Positions 8,808 through 17,285 of a DNA stretch of 64,000 bases are shown here, piece by piece. The notes beneath the pieces are model-generated. The model searched no databases and was not told where the DNA came from. It saw nothing but the letters and a program-made list of their open reading frames with translations. Position 1 is the first letter of the stretch; each line of letters opens with the position of its first letter. Made by a program: the position numbers and the translations under genes. The DNA is from an uncultured Lachnospiraceae bacterium (GTDB lineage Bacteria; Bacillota; Clostridia; Lachnospirales; Lachnospiraceae), in contig CAMWLG010000006.1 in the NCBI GenBank assembly GCA_947175035.1, positions 1-64,000 on the forward strand. Direction: 5' to 3'.

Positions 8808-9656
8808 ATGCGTTTACATGATAGTTTTATAAACGAATTTGGACAGATGGAGGGAACTGCTTTTTTTCCATATTTCAATAAAGATATTACAGTCGTATGC
8901 AAAGAAGGTGTGTCTTCTGAATATACGGAAAAGTGTTTGGGATATCTGGAGGAGATGGATGATGCTCTCATGCTCCAAATATGTAAATATGCGGAATTTT
9001 TTCTGAAAGCTACATTGGAAAATACATCTGTCGGGGAACTGGACGACGAAGAGGCATTCCCCTATGATGATCTGTTGGATTTGCTGCAATATATCAGTTT
9101 TGAAACTTTATACATAGAAGAGCCGCCTGAATCCATAAAAGACGCTTCCGAAACGAAGGTGCTCAATCTGACAGGGGGCTGCGAATGGTGGGAGGATGAG
9201 GGATTACAGTGTCTGGTGAGGGATGGAGAGGTTGTCTATCTGGGGTATTTTGAAGACTTAAGCGTTTGGGGCGACTACTCTGAGATGTATATCGGCAATT
9301 ACGTTCTTTATGAAAGCTATCGGGAGCGGCTGCTGGAGTACAAGAAAAATATGGTAGTAAAACCCGGCGATGGCCAGACGCGGACGCAGAGCTTCTATGA
9401 CCACTGGAATGAGAAGGAATCTCTGATAAGGCAGAAGATCACTAACCTTGTAAACCATATTTCAGCGAAAGAAAGTATATCCTTTGGAGAAGCGGTTGTC
9501 ACTTTGGAGGATACATATTTTTACCAGTTGATGAATGATTATCCCCAGATTCTTGAAGAGAATGTTGAATTTTGGTGTGAGTGCTACCGCATTGAAAAGG
9601 AGACGGATGCCGGGGAACTCATGCGCCATGTATGCGAGAATTGCGATGGGATCTGA
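8808..9656 (+). CDS. Uncharacterised acidic protein (DUF6985-like)
   Basis: 282 residues, acidic, no signal peptide or membrane helix. The N-terminal half (FGQMEGTAFFPYFNKDITV) resembles DUF6985-type proteins, which are often found as small stand-alone cytoplasmic proteins; the assignment is from memory. A central segment LTGGCEWWEDEGLQCLVRDG looks like a beta-rich pocket. GGAGG at 8796-8800 fits ATG 8808 (7-bp spacing) better than ATG 8802. It lies 28 bp after the HEAT protein and may share its transcript. Function is unknown. Confidence 0.6.
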   Translation: MRLHDSFINEFGQMEGTAFFPYFNKDITVVCKEGVSSEYTEKCLGYLEEMDDALMLQICKYAEFFLKATLENTSVGELDDEEAFPYDDLLDLLQYISFETLYIEEPPESIKDASETKVLNLTGGCEWWEDEGLQCLVRDGEVVYLGYFEDLSVWGDYSEMYIGNYVLYESYRERLLEYKKNMVVKPGDGQTRTQSFYDHWNEKESLIRQKITNLVNHISAKESISFGEAVVTLEDTYFYQLMNDYPQILEENVEFWCECYRIEKETDAGELMRHVCENCDGI

Positions 9657-9680
9657 ATTGTGAAGGGATCTGCTTTGACA

Positions 9681-9712
9681 GAACAGCTGCATATTAAAAA
9701 GGGTAGCTGTTC
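9681..9712 (+). terminator. Possible hairpin after the DUF6985-like gene
   Basis: An 8-bp inverted repeat GAACAGCT (9681-9688) / AGCTGTTC (9705-9712) has a 16-nt loop. No clean T tract follows, so terminator function is only possible. Confidence 0.35.
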
Positions 9713-9735
9713 CTGCTAATTTGAGGATAACATAG

Positions 9736-9765
9736 TTGACACCATGTGATTATATGGTATAGAAT
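9736..9765 (+). promoter_or_regulatory. Promoter of the small membrane-protein pair
   Basis: TTGACA (9736-9741) is followed after 16-18 bp by TATAGAAT (9758-9765). Confidence 0.65.
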
Positions 9766-9777
9766 GCTAATGTAGCA

Positions 9778-9793
9778 TGTGCAATTTTGCACA
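9778..9793 (+). promoter_or_regulatory. Perfect 16-bp palindrome in the 5' leader
   Basis: TGTGCAATTTTGCACA lies between the -10 box and the AGGAGG ribosome site of the next gene. Its position suits a repressor operator, but a small hairpin in the mRNA leader is equally possible. Confidence 0.4.
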
Positions 9794-9820
9794 ATTTACT
9801 GAAATGAGGAGGAAAATCAA

Positions 9821-10138
9821 ATGAGCGAAGAATTTAACACGCAACAATCACAGGATAATACCTATCAGGATCCGATTGCGTCCACGGAGGGGAAACCGAA
9901 GAAGAAGTCAACTGCCGCGGATGTGGTGGCTACCGTGGTGGCTGTTGGAGTATTTTATCTTTTTGGACTCGTGGGGGGGTTGATCTGCTATGGCGGTTAC
10001 TGGGCAGTGCGGGCAGTTATCAAGTCTAAGATGTCGGTGGCGGCAAAGGTGATTCTTTCCGTCGTTCTTGTCTTTGTATTCTTGGCATTGATGGTTGCAT
10101 TTATCTTATTTGTGGCAGCTGCCCAGGCGAATCTGTGA
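9821..10138 (+). CDS. Small membrane protein, function unknown
   Basis: 105 residues: a polar, Gln/Asn/Lys-rich N-terminus of about 35 residues, then two hydrophobic segments (around 38-62 and 76-100) separated by a short basic loop. AGGAGG stands 9 bp before the ATG. Its last four bases overlap the GTG start of the next membrane protein, indicating translational coupling and probably a shared job. No family was recognised. Confidence 0.65.
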   Translation: MSEEFNTQQSQDNTYQDPIASTEGKPKKKSTAADVVATVVAVGVFYLFGLVGGLICYGGYWAVRAVIKSKMSVAAKVILSVVLVFVFLALMVAFILFVAAAQANL

Positions 10139-10830
10139 GTGCGTTTACCAAGCTCCGCAAAGGGATTGTGGGCGGCATCGTTGGTTGGGTAGCGATGTTT
10201 GTCTTTGTAGCGCTGATAATGTTTTTCATGCTCTTCGATTATGGCGGCTCTTATGGCGAGCTTCTTATGGCGCTGGTGCTTGGCGGTTTTCTGGTGTTGG
10301 TGGCGCTCATAGCGTTGGTGACTTATATCATCATAGCGATCACAGGATATGGGAAAGCCAAGGGCAAGCTGGCGTCCATTCCCGGGTTCTCGGAGGAGCG
10401 TTTTGCCAGGGAGGTGGAGCGATGCCCCCAGCTTAGGGATACGTTGATCTGCAGCGATGCTATTTGCTATCAAATGGATTGTATCACCCATGTCATCCCG
10501 ATTCGGGAGATTGTCTGGGTTTACCAAGAGGAACGAGGGCGGTATGGTACGGCATTCACGATATACACTTTGGACGGCAAGCGGTATCAGGTGCCCATCC
10601 GACCCTGCAAGGGCGCCCCGAATGCGGATGCGGCGATCAGGTATCTTATGAGACTGATTGCCCGGAAAAACAAGGGGGCATTGATTGGCTACAAGGAAGA
10701 GTATGAGAAATTGCGGATGCAAAGTTTTGGCAGGCTTGTGATGCTGACGCAGGGGCATGAGATTGTGGACAGCGCGCTCTTGGAGCAGGAATACATACGG
10801 AATGATTATTATACGAAAGATTTGCGGTAG
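10135..10830 (+). CDS. Two-helix membrane protein with cytoplasmic tail
   Basis: 231 residues from a GTG start that overlaps the preceding stop. Two hydrophobic segments lie in about residues 12-36 and 43-68; the remaining 160 residues look like a soluble beta-rich domain (HVIPIREIVWVYQEE, TIYTLDGKRYQVPIR), reminiscent of PH-like domains in bacterial membrane proteins such as DUF6709-type proteins, though this is only a resemblance. Coupled to the 105-residue membrane protein upstream. Function unknown. Confidence 0.65.
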   Translation: MSAFTKLRKGIVGGIVGWVAMFVFVALIMFFMLFDYGGSYGELLMALVLGGFLVLVALIALVTYIIIAITGYGKAKGKLASIPGFSEERFAREVERCPQLRDTLICSDAICYQMDCITHVIPIREIVWVYQEERGRYGTAFTIYTLDGKRYQVPIRPCKGAPNADAAIRYLMRLIARKNKGALIGYKEEYEKLRMQSFGRLVMLTQGHEIVDSALLEQEYIRNDYYTKDLR

Positions 10831-10833
10831 ATA

Positions 10834-10862
10834 TTGACTTTCCTATATAAAAGTATGATAAT
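10834..10862 (+). promoter_or_regulatory. Promoter of ilvE
   Basis: TTGACT (10834-10839), 17-bp spacer, GATAAT (10857-10862), 71 bp before the ilvE start. Confidence 0.65.
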
Positions 10863-10933
10863 GAAAAACGAAAAATCCGTTGGCTGAAAGAGGCGGATGG
10901 AATAGGAAAAATGCAGGAAAGAAGGATAAATTG

Positions 10934-11959
10934 ATGGAAAAGAAAGATATAGACTGGGGCAATCTGGGTTTTGGTTATGTTCAGACTGACAAGCGATACG
11001 TATCCAATTATAAAAACGGCGCATGGGACGGGGGTGTTCTCACCGAGGATGCCAATGTGGTGCTCAACGAGTGCGCAGGTGTTTTGCAGTACGCCCAGAC
11101 AGTGTTTGAGGGTTTGAAGGCATACACCACGGAGGATGGGCATATTGTGACATTCCGCCCTGATTTAAACGCTGAGCGCATGGAGAATTCCGCGGCGAGA
11201 TTGGAGATGCCGGTATTCCCCAAGGAGCGTTTTGTTGACGCCGTGACGCAGGTTGTGGCTGCGAACGCGGCATATGTGCCGCCCTATGGCAGCGGCGCTA
11301 CCTTGTATGTGCGCCCTTATATGTTTGGCTCCAATCCGGTGATCGGCGTAAAGCCTGCTGAGGAGTATCAGTTCCGGATTTTCTGTACCCCCGTGGGACC
11401 TTATTTTAAGGGCGGTGTGAAGCCTTTGACAATCTGTGTCAGCGATTTCGACCGTGCGGCGCCCCATGGAACCGGCCATATCAAGGCGGGGCTGAACTAT
11501 GCCATGAGTCTTCACGCGATCGTGACGGCGCATCACGCGGGATATGATGAGAATATGTATCTGGATCCCGGCACCCGCACTAAGGTGGAGGAAACCGGTG
11601 GTGCCAACTTCCTGTTTGTGACAAAGGACAACAAGGTGGTTACGCCGAAGTCTGACAGTATCCTGCCTTCCATCACCCGCCGCTCTCTGGTATATGTTGC
11701 CAAGGAGTATCTGGGGCTTGAGGTGGAGGAGAGAGAAGTGCTTCTGGACGAGGTAAAAGATTTTGCCGAGTGTGGTCTGTGCGGCACCGCGGCAGTGATC
11801 TCCCCTGTGGGCAAGATTGTGGATCATGGCAAAGAAATCTGCCTGCCCAGCGGTATGACCGAGATGGGACCCACCACCAAGAAGTTATACGAGACCCTGA
11901 CGGGCATCCAAATGGGACGTATCGAGGCTCCCAAGGGTTGGATTCATGTAATTGAGTAA
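10934..11959 (+). CDS. ilvE: Branched-chain amino acid aminotransferase
   Basis: 341 residues, PLP fold type IV, class II branched-chain aminotransferase. It interconverts Leu/Ile/Val and their 2-oxo acids with glutamate/2-oxoglutarate. The PLP lysine is in GHIKAGLNYA near residue 184; VEETGGANFLF and the ILPSITRRS motif complete the cofactor site. ATG 10934 is chosen: AAGGA is 8 bp upstream and the protein starts at the family N-terminus; an in-frame ATG at 10880 would add 18 unconserved residues. It is a single-gene unit with its own promoter and a strong terminator, separate from other ilv genes in the window. Confidence 0.95.
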   Translation: MEKKDIDWGNLGFGYVQTDKRYVSNYKNGAWDGGVLTEDANVVLNECAGVLQYAQTVFEGLKAYTTEDGHIVTFRPDLNAERMENSAARLEMPVFPKERFVDAVTQVVAANAAYVPPYGSGATLYVRPYMFGSNPVIGVKPAEEYQFRIFCTPVGPYFKGGVKPLTICVSDFDRAAPHGTGHIKAGLNYAMSLHAIVTAHHAGYDENMYLDPGTRTKVEETGGANFLFVTKDNKVVTPKSDSILPSITRRSLVYVAKEYLGLEVEEREVLLDEVKDFAECGLCGTAAVISPVGKIVDHGKEICLPSGMTEMGPTTKKLYETLTGIQMGRIEAPKGWIHVIE

Positions 11960-11990
11960 CGATAGGTTCATGAGTGTTCTTAAGAAATAT

Positions 11991-12070
11991 CGGCACATAC
12001 GCATAACAAGTCATATGGTGATTCCACACCATATGACTTTAGGATGTGTGATGTGCCGTTCTGTTTTTTT
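11991..12070 (+). terminator. Nested long-stem terminator of ilvE
   Basis: An inner perfect 13-bp stem (12008-12020 with 12027-12039, loop ATTCCA) sits inside an outer 8-bp stem CGGCACAT (11991-11998) / ATGTGCCG (12051-12058), followed by TTCTGTTTTTTT. Confidence 0.85.
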
Positions 12071-12111
12071 AAAGCCGAGTCCTGACCAAAGAATAGTCCT
12101 AGGAGGTTCCC

Positions 12112-13236
12112 ATGAAAATCATCCACTGTGCGGACGTTCACCTGGATTCCCGCCTGCTCGCCAATTTGGAGGAGCGCAAGGCGAGGCAGCGCAGGGAAGA
12201 AATACTGCACACATTCCTGAAAATGATAGATTATGCCGTGGAAAATGGCGTGGAGGCAGTCCTGATCGCGGGGGATCTGTTCGACACCAGACGGGTTTCT
12301 GCGGGGGTGCGAAGTGCGGTGGATTCTGCGATTCGCAATCATCCTGATATCAACTTCTATCTGTTAAAGGGCAATCATGACGCGGCGGGTTTTCTGGACG
12401 CTGTGGAGGAATTGCCGGAGAATTTGAAACTCTTCTCCGAACAATGGACAAGCTATGTGTTGGATGCCGAAAGGCAGGGAAGGCTGGTGCTCACCGGGGC
12501 GGAGCTTGTGCCCGGGAACAGTGAGACGCTTAGCAGCAGTCTGGTGTTGGATTTGGATAAATTTAATATTGTCATGCTGCACGGGCAGCAGGCACAGTAT
12601 ACGAGCAAAAATAAAGCGGAGACCATCGCTTTGGGAGCGCTTCGGGGCAAGGGAATCGACTATCTCGCCTTGGGGCATGTGCATGAGCACCATATGGAGG
12701 AGCTGGATAAAAGGGGTGTCTGGTGCTACAGCGGATGTCTGGAGGGACGAGGTTTTGACGAGTGCGGGGAGCATGGTTTTGTGCTGCTTGACATTGATGA
12801 GGAGAGCCTTGAATATACCAGACAGATGATTCCCTTTGCGGGCAGGCGGTTTCATGTGCTGAAGGTGGACGTGACGGGATGCGCCGATTCTTCTCAAATG
12901 GCGGAGCGGGTGCGGGAGACATTGATGGAATCGGAGGAATCAGGGGAATCAAGGATTTCTCCCAGAGATATGGTGAAGGTGGTGCTTGTGGGACGATTGG
13001 ATGTGTCCTGTGAGAAGAATGTGGAGTTTATCGCCCGTAAGCTGGAAGATATGTATTTTTTTATCAAAGTTTATGATGAGACCAAACTGGCGGTGGATCT
13101 GGAGAAATTCCTGCGTGACGAGTCCCTGAAGGGAGAATTTGTGCGTCAGGTGTTTTCCTCTGATTTGGAAGAGGAGACGAAGCTGACCGTGATACGTTAT
13201 GGTTTGCAGGCACTTTCCGGGGAGGAGATAGAGTAA
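12112..13236 (+). CDS. SbcD/YhaO-like DNA repair metallophosphoesterase
   Basis: 374 residues. The calcineurin-like nuclease motifs are in order: DVHLDS (residues 7-12), GDLFD, KGNHD, and GHVHEH. Such proteins are the Mn-dependent nuclease half of an Mre11-Rad50 type complex that opens and trims DNA ends. About 110 C-terminal residues probably contact the ATPase partner. The stop overlaps the start of the next gene (TAATG), as expected for a pair made in fixed ratio. Order and length fit YhaO more than E. coli SbcD, but the two families are close. Confidence 0.88.
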   Translation: MKIIHCADVHLDSRLLANLEERKARQRREEILHTFLKMIDYAVENGVEAVLIAGDLFDTRRVSAGVRSAVDSAIRNHPDINFYLLKGNHDAAGFLDAVEELPENLKLFSEQWTSYVLDAERQGRLVLTGAELVPGNSETLSSSLVLDLDKFNIVMLHGQQAQYTSKNKAETIALGALRGKGIDYLALGHVHEHHMEELDKRGVWCYSGCLEGRGFDECGEHGFVLLDIDEESLEYTRQMIPFAGRRFHVLKVDVTGCADSSQMAERVRETLMESEESGESRISPRDMVKVVLVGRLDVSCEKNVEFIARKLEDMYFFIKVYDETKLAVDLEKFLRDESLKGEFVRQVFSSDLEEETKLTVIRYGLQALSGEEIE

Positions 13237-15953
13237 TGCGATTACTTTACTGTCATATTGACAACTTTGGAAAACTGCATGAATATACGGTGAATTTTGA
13301 CGACAATCCGACGGTTTTGTTAAAGCCAAACGGTTGGGGGAAAAGTACCCTGGCGGCCTTTGTGAAGGTAATGTTTTACGGTTTTGCCAATGAGAAGAAA
13401 CGAGGCGATGCCTTGGAGCGTGAGCGCTTGCGCTATAAGCCTTGGCAGGGCGGTGCTTATGGCGGGGAGCTGGAATTTGAGGTTGGAGGCCGAAGATTCC
13501 GTCTGAATCGTACCTTTGGCATGAAGGAGGCGGAGGATACCTTTGTGCTCTATGACGCTGTGACGAATCTGGTATCGGACGATTTTACACGGAATATCGG
13601 GGAGGAGCTTTTTCAGATTAATCAGGAATCCTTTCTGCGCACGGTCTTTTTGACACAAAATGACTGTGCCACGGGTACCACGGACAGTATTAACGCCAAG
13701 ATTGGGAATCTTGCCGACAATCTGGACGATATGAATCAATATGAGAAGGTGCAGCAGGTTTTAAAGGATTTGCGAAACTCTTTGACACCCTCCCGAAAGA
13801 CGGGAGCCCTGCGGCAGCGCAAGGATGAGATGGCGGAGCTGAAGGATGAGCTTCGAAAGAAAAGTGCCGTGGAAAATGCGCTGGCGGAACTGGAAGACTG
13901 GTTGGCGGACTGTCGGAAGGAGAAGGAACGTCTGACAGAAAGCAGGGTGAAACTGCAGGAACAGTGGGAGTACGCTGCAAAACAGAAAGAGACGGCGGCA
14001 AAGCGTCGCCATTATGAGGAAATATTAGACCAGTGTCACGAGAAACAGCGGGCAGTGGACGTGGCAAAGGCTGTCTTTGGGGGAAAGATCCCGGACAGGG
14101 CGCTTTTGGAGAAGATGCAGGAGAAAAGACGTCTTCTGATACAGCGGGAATCGGCGAGGGAGGCTGCCCGTCTGGGGGAGGAGGACAGCAAGCTGCTTGC
14201 CAGAATCAAGGAAGAATTTGCAGACGATATGCCCGGGGAGGATGTGCTGGAACAGTGCCGGACGCTTAGCGTCGAGTTGGGAGAATTGCAGGAGCAGGCT
14301 GCGGGGAATCGGATGTCCGAGGAGGAGCAGCAGGAGATTGGCCGTTTGAAAGGACGTTTTGCGGGGTGGAGAGACTCTGGGGAAGCGTTTGAGGAGGCTT
14401 TGGATCAAAGTCTGCGGCAGTGTGAGCTGTACAGTGAGAAAAGGAGCGGACTTAGCACGAAGAGGGCAGCATTAAGCTCGCTTCGCATGGTGGAGGAAAA
14501 TAACCGCAGAACCACACGCTCTAAGGGGCGCATAACACAAATGTTGTTGCTGATATTGGGAGGATTGTTGATCTCGGCGGGGGGATTATGTCTCTATTTC
14601 CTGTCAGAACATCCGTTGATTGGTATTGTTATTTTGATAACAGGTGCTATTTTAGCGGCAGTTGGCGCTGTGGCTGGAAGGTCTGCCAATAAAAAGGAGA
14701 CCCGGGGAGATTCCGGGGATGGCGGCGTTGCGTTGATGGAACAGGAGCTTGCGGAAGATGAGGAACAGATTGCCCAGGCACAGGCGATTGTGGAGGATTT
14801 TGCCGGGCGGCTGGGACTGGGGCCGGTGGATTGGGAGACAGGCAGCCGGCGGATACGCGAGGAATTGTATCATCTGCAAAATGACTGGAAGCGTCTGCAA
14901 AGACTCCGGGCGAGGGAACAGGATTATCTGGCTCAGGACTACGAGGGGCGAATTGCGCGTGGGCAGGAGAGATGCTCGGAATTGCTTGCGCCTTATATAA
15001 ATGTGGAGCATATGTGGTCAAGCAAAGTGTGGGATGGAGATATCCGTTCGCTGCTTGCAAGACTGGAAAATGACAAAAGAACTTTTAAACGCCTGAGCAG
15101 TCAGGAGGAGAGGTATCTTGAAGCCAATCAGTCCTGTATAGAGCTACAGGCTCAGTTGGAGAATTTCCTTCGGGGACATGGGCAAAACGACTTGGGGAAT
15201 GCAGACGTGTGCCTGCAGAGAATGACGGAGACTCTGACCGGATATGAAAATGACATGGAGGAGCTGGGGAAGCTTCTGGACAGGAAGGCGGAATTTGAGG
15301 AATCCTATGATGTCAGCAGTTTTTTGGGAGAGGAACATGCAGTCGGGGGAGAGCATGCGGCCGGGGCGGAGGAGATCAGAGAGGAGCTTACCCAATTGGA
15401 CGAGAAACTGGACAATTTGGGGGAGAAGGTTCATTCCTATCTGATGCAGTTGGACGAGCGGCAGCAGGAGCTTGAGGAATTGCAGCATAAGCAGGAGGAA
15501 TTGAGCGCGCTGGAGGAGGCTTATGAGAGGGATTACAAGTACTATTGCAATCTGGAGCGCACCAGCGAGTACCTCGCGTTGGCGAAGGAGAGCTTGTCAG
15601 CAAGGTATATTGGACCGGTTTTGGAGGCGTTTCGACATTATTATGCCGTTTTGAATGAGGAGAAGGATGCGGATTTCAGAATGGATACCGATATCCGTGT
15701 CACCAGACGGGAGTCCGGGGAACAGCGTGATATCAGGGCTTTTAGTGCAGGAAACAGGGATTTAATGTATATCGCGCTTCGGGTGGCACTGGTGGATGTC
15801 ATGTATCAGGGGGAGAGACCTTTTCTGATCATGGATGATTCTTTTGTGAATCTGGATGGAGAGAGATTGATTCTGGCGAAACGGTTTATACAGGAAATTG
15901 CACAAAAATATCAGGTGTTATATTTTACCTGCCATGAGAGCAGGCTTGCATAG
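13236..15953 (+). CDS. SbcC/YhaN-like AAA ATPase, Rad50 family
   Basis: 905 residues. N-terminal Walker A is PNGWGKST, with Trp where Ala/Ser is usual; long coiled coils span about residues 170-760, and the C-terminal lobe has SAGNRDLMYIALRVAL (signature-like) and FLIMDDSF (Walker B). A very hydrophobic stretch near residues 430-475 (MLLLILGGLLISAGG and following) looks like two membrane helices in the coiled coil, a feature of the YhaN branch and absent from true SbcC. With the preceding phosphoesterase it should form a DNA-end-processing complex, perhaps at the membrane. It overlaps that gene by one base. Confidence 0.87.
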   Translation: MRLLYCHIDNFGKLHEYTVNFDDNPTVLLKPNGWGKSTLAAFVKVMFYGFANEKKRGDALERERLRYKPWQGGAYGGELEFEVGGRRFRLNRTFGMKEAEDTFVLYDAVTNLVSDDFTRNIGEELFQINQESFLRTVFLTQNDCATGTTDSINAKIGNLADNLDDMNQYEKVQQVLKDLRNSLTPSRKTGALRQRKDEMAELKDELRKKSAVENALAELEDWLADCRKEKERLTESRVKLQEQWEYAAKQKETAAKRRHYEEILDQCHEKQRAVDVAKAVFGGKIPDRALLEKMQEKRRLLIQRESAREAARLGEEDSKLLARIKEEFADDMPGEDVLEQCRTLSVELGELQEQAAGNRMSEEEQQEIGRLKGRFAGWRDSGEAFEEALDQSLRQCELYSEKRSGLSTKRAALSSLRMVEENNRRTTRSKGRITQMLLLILGGLLISAGGLCLYFLSEHPLIGIVILITGAILAAVGAVAGRSANKKETRGDSGDGGVALMEQELAEDEEQIAQAQAIVEDFAGRLGLGPVDWETGSRRIREELYHLQNDWKRLQRLRAREQDYLAQDYEGRIARGQERCSELLAPYINVEHMWSSKVWDGDIRSLLARLENDKRTFKRLSSQEERYLEANQSCIELQAQLENFLRGHGQNDLGNADVCLQRMTETLTGYENDMEELGKLLDRKAEFEESYDVSSFLGEEHAVGGEHAAGAEEIREELTQLDEKLDNLGEKVHSYLMQLDERQQELEELQHKQEELSALEEAYERDYKYYCNLERTSEYLALAKESLSARYIGPVLEAFRHYYAVLNEEKDADFRMDTDIRVTRRESGEQRDIRAFSAGNRDLMYIALRVALVDVMYQGERPFLIMDDSFVNLDGERLILAKRFIQEIAQKYQVLYFTCHESRLA

Positions 15954-15973
15954 CCGGAGGACTGTGAGGAATT

Positions 15974-17053
15974 ATGGGAAAGATGTTAACGTATAAAAGA
16001 AAGATATTAGTGATGATATTGGGGCTGGCGATTTGTCTATGTCTGCTGGTCTCCTGTGGGGGAAGGGAAGGCACCAGGGTGGTGTTTACCACAGGCTTTG
16101 CCAAGGATGAGGTGTTTCGCATCAAGGACGAGTCTTGCAAGACGGATGAACTGATGGTGTATTTGACAACGATTCAGAATCAGTATGAGGGGGTTTACGG
16201 GGCGGAGATCTGGAATACGGCTCTGGACGGTGTGACCTTGGAAGAGAATGTGAAAGAGACTGTGCTGGCGAGAATCGCCCAGGTCAAGACAATGTATCTG
16301 CTGGCGCAGGAGAAGGGCGTGAAGCTGAGCCAGGAGGAAGAGAGTGCAGTGAAGCAGGCCTCGGAGGAATATTTTGCGGGCTTGAATGATACGGAGATTG
16401 CGCAGATGGGTGTCACCATTGGGACGGTGGAAAATTTATATATGCAGTATGCTTTGGCGGATAAGGTCTATGAATTTATCATTCAGGACATCAATCCGGA
16501 GATCAGCGACGACGAGGCGCGCACCATCACCGTCCAACACATTCTGCTTCGGACTTACACCATGGATGGCGCGGGCAAGAAGGTGATTTATTCGGACACA
16601 ACGAAACAGGCGGTCTATGATAAAGCATGTGAGATACGGGAAATGGCGGCATCGGGCGAGAATGATTTTACAGAGCTGGCATCCCGCTACAGTGAGGACA
16701 CCAACATCACCTATTCTTTTGGCAAGGGAGAGATGGATGAGCGCTTTGCGGAGGCGGCTTTTCTCCTGGAGACAAATGAAATCAGTCCCGTTGTGGAGAG
16801 CGAGAGCGGGTTTCATATTATCAAATGCATCAATACCTTTAACCGGGAGGAGACAGACGCCAATAAGCTGAAGATTGTGGAGCAGAGGCGCAGGGAGGTG
16901 TTCGGGCAGGAGTATGACGCCTTTGTGAATACGCTGGCGCGGAATTTGAATCAAAAGCTGTGGGACGATTTGGAATTAATTCATGATGAGAACGTGACCA
17001 CGGACAATTTTTTTGAAGTTTATGAAAAATATTTTGCAAAGGAAGCAGAGTAA
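15974..17053 (+). CDS. PrsA-like peptidyl-prolyl isomerase lipoprotein
   Basis: 359 residues. A lipoprotein signal peptide ends LLVSC with the lipid-bearing Cys at residue 28. A parvulin rotamase domain spans about residues 180-285 (VQHILLRTY, FTELASRYSED, GEMDERFAEAAFLL, ESGFHIIKCI), flanked by SurA/PrsA-like helical segments. Such proteins help secreted proteins fold outside the membrane. GAGGAATT precedes the ATG. It starts 20 bp after the Rad50-like gene and could be the last gene of that transcript; a functional link is not obvious. Confidence 0.9.
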   Translation: MGKMLTYKRKILVMILGLAICLCLLVSCGGREGTRVVFTTGFAKDEVFRIKDESCKTDELMVYLTTIQNQYEGVYGAEIWNTALDGVTLEENVKETVLARIAQVKTMYLLAQEKGVKLSQEEESAVKQASEEYFAGLNDTEIAQMGVTIGTVENLYMQYALADKVYEFIIQDINPEISDDEARTITVQHILLRTYTMDGAGKKVIYSDTTKQAVYDKACEIREMAASGENDFTELASRYSEDTNITYSFGKGEMDERFAEAAFLLETNEISPVVESESGFHIIKCINTFNREETDANKLKIVEQRRREVFGQEYDAFVNTLARNLNQKLWDDLELIHDENVTTDNFFEVYEKYFAKEAE

Positions 17054-17116
17054 AGTCGTTTAGAAAAATTTTAGAATTCTGCAAACCCGCTGATTATAAG
17101 TATTTACAGGGAATTA

Positions 17117-17143
17117 TTAGCACTCACTCTTGTTGAGTGCTAA
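17117..17143 (+). promoter_or_regulatory. CIRCE operator (HrcA site)
   Basis: TTAGCACTC, nine bases, GAGTGCTAA: an exact match to the consensus CIRCE inverted repeat bound by the heat-shock repressor HrcA. It lies 8 bp upstream of the -35 box of htpG. Confidence 0.95.
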
Positions 17144-17150
17144 TTTGCTG

Positions 17151-17179
17151 TTGACATTTAATTTTGGCTGTTTTAAAAT
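17151..17179 (+). promoter_or_regulatory. Sigma-A promoter of htpG
   Basis: TTGACA (17151-17156), 17 bp, TAAAAT (17174-17179), immediately downstream of CIRCE. Confidence 0.85.
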
Positions 17180-17285
17180 GTTTTTCAGTTGGACGAAGCA
17201 GGATGGGCGCATTTTGTGTCAGACATGATTTTCGTCATAAGAATGAAAAATAGAAAATGAAAATTAAGAAAAGGATGTGGCTTGT

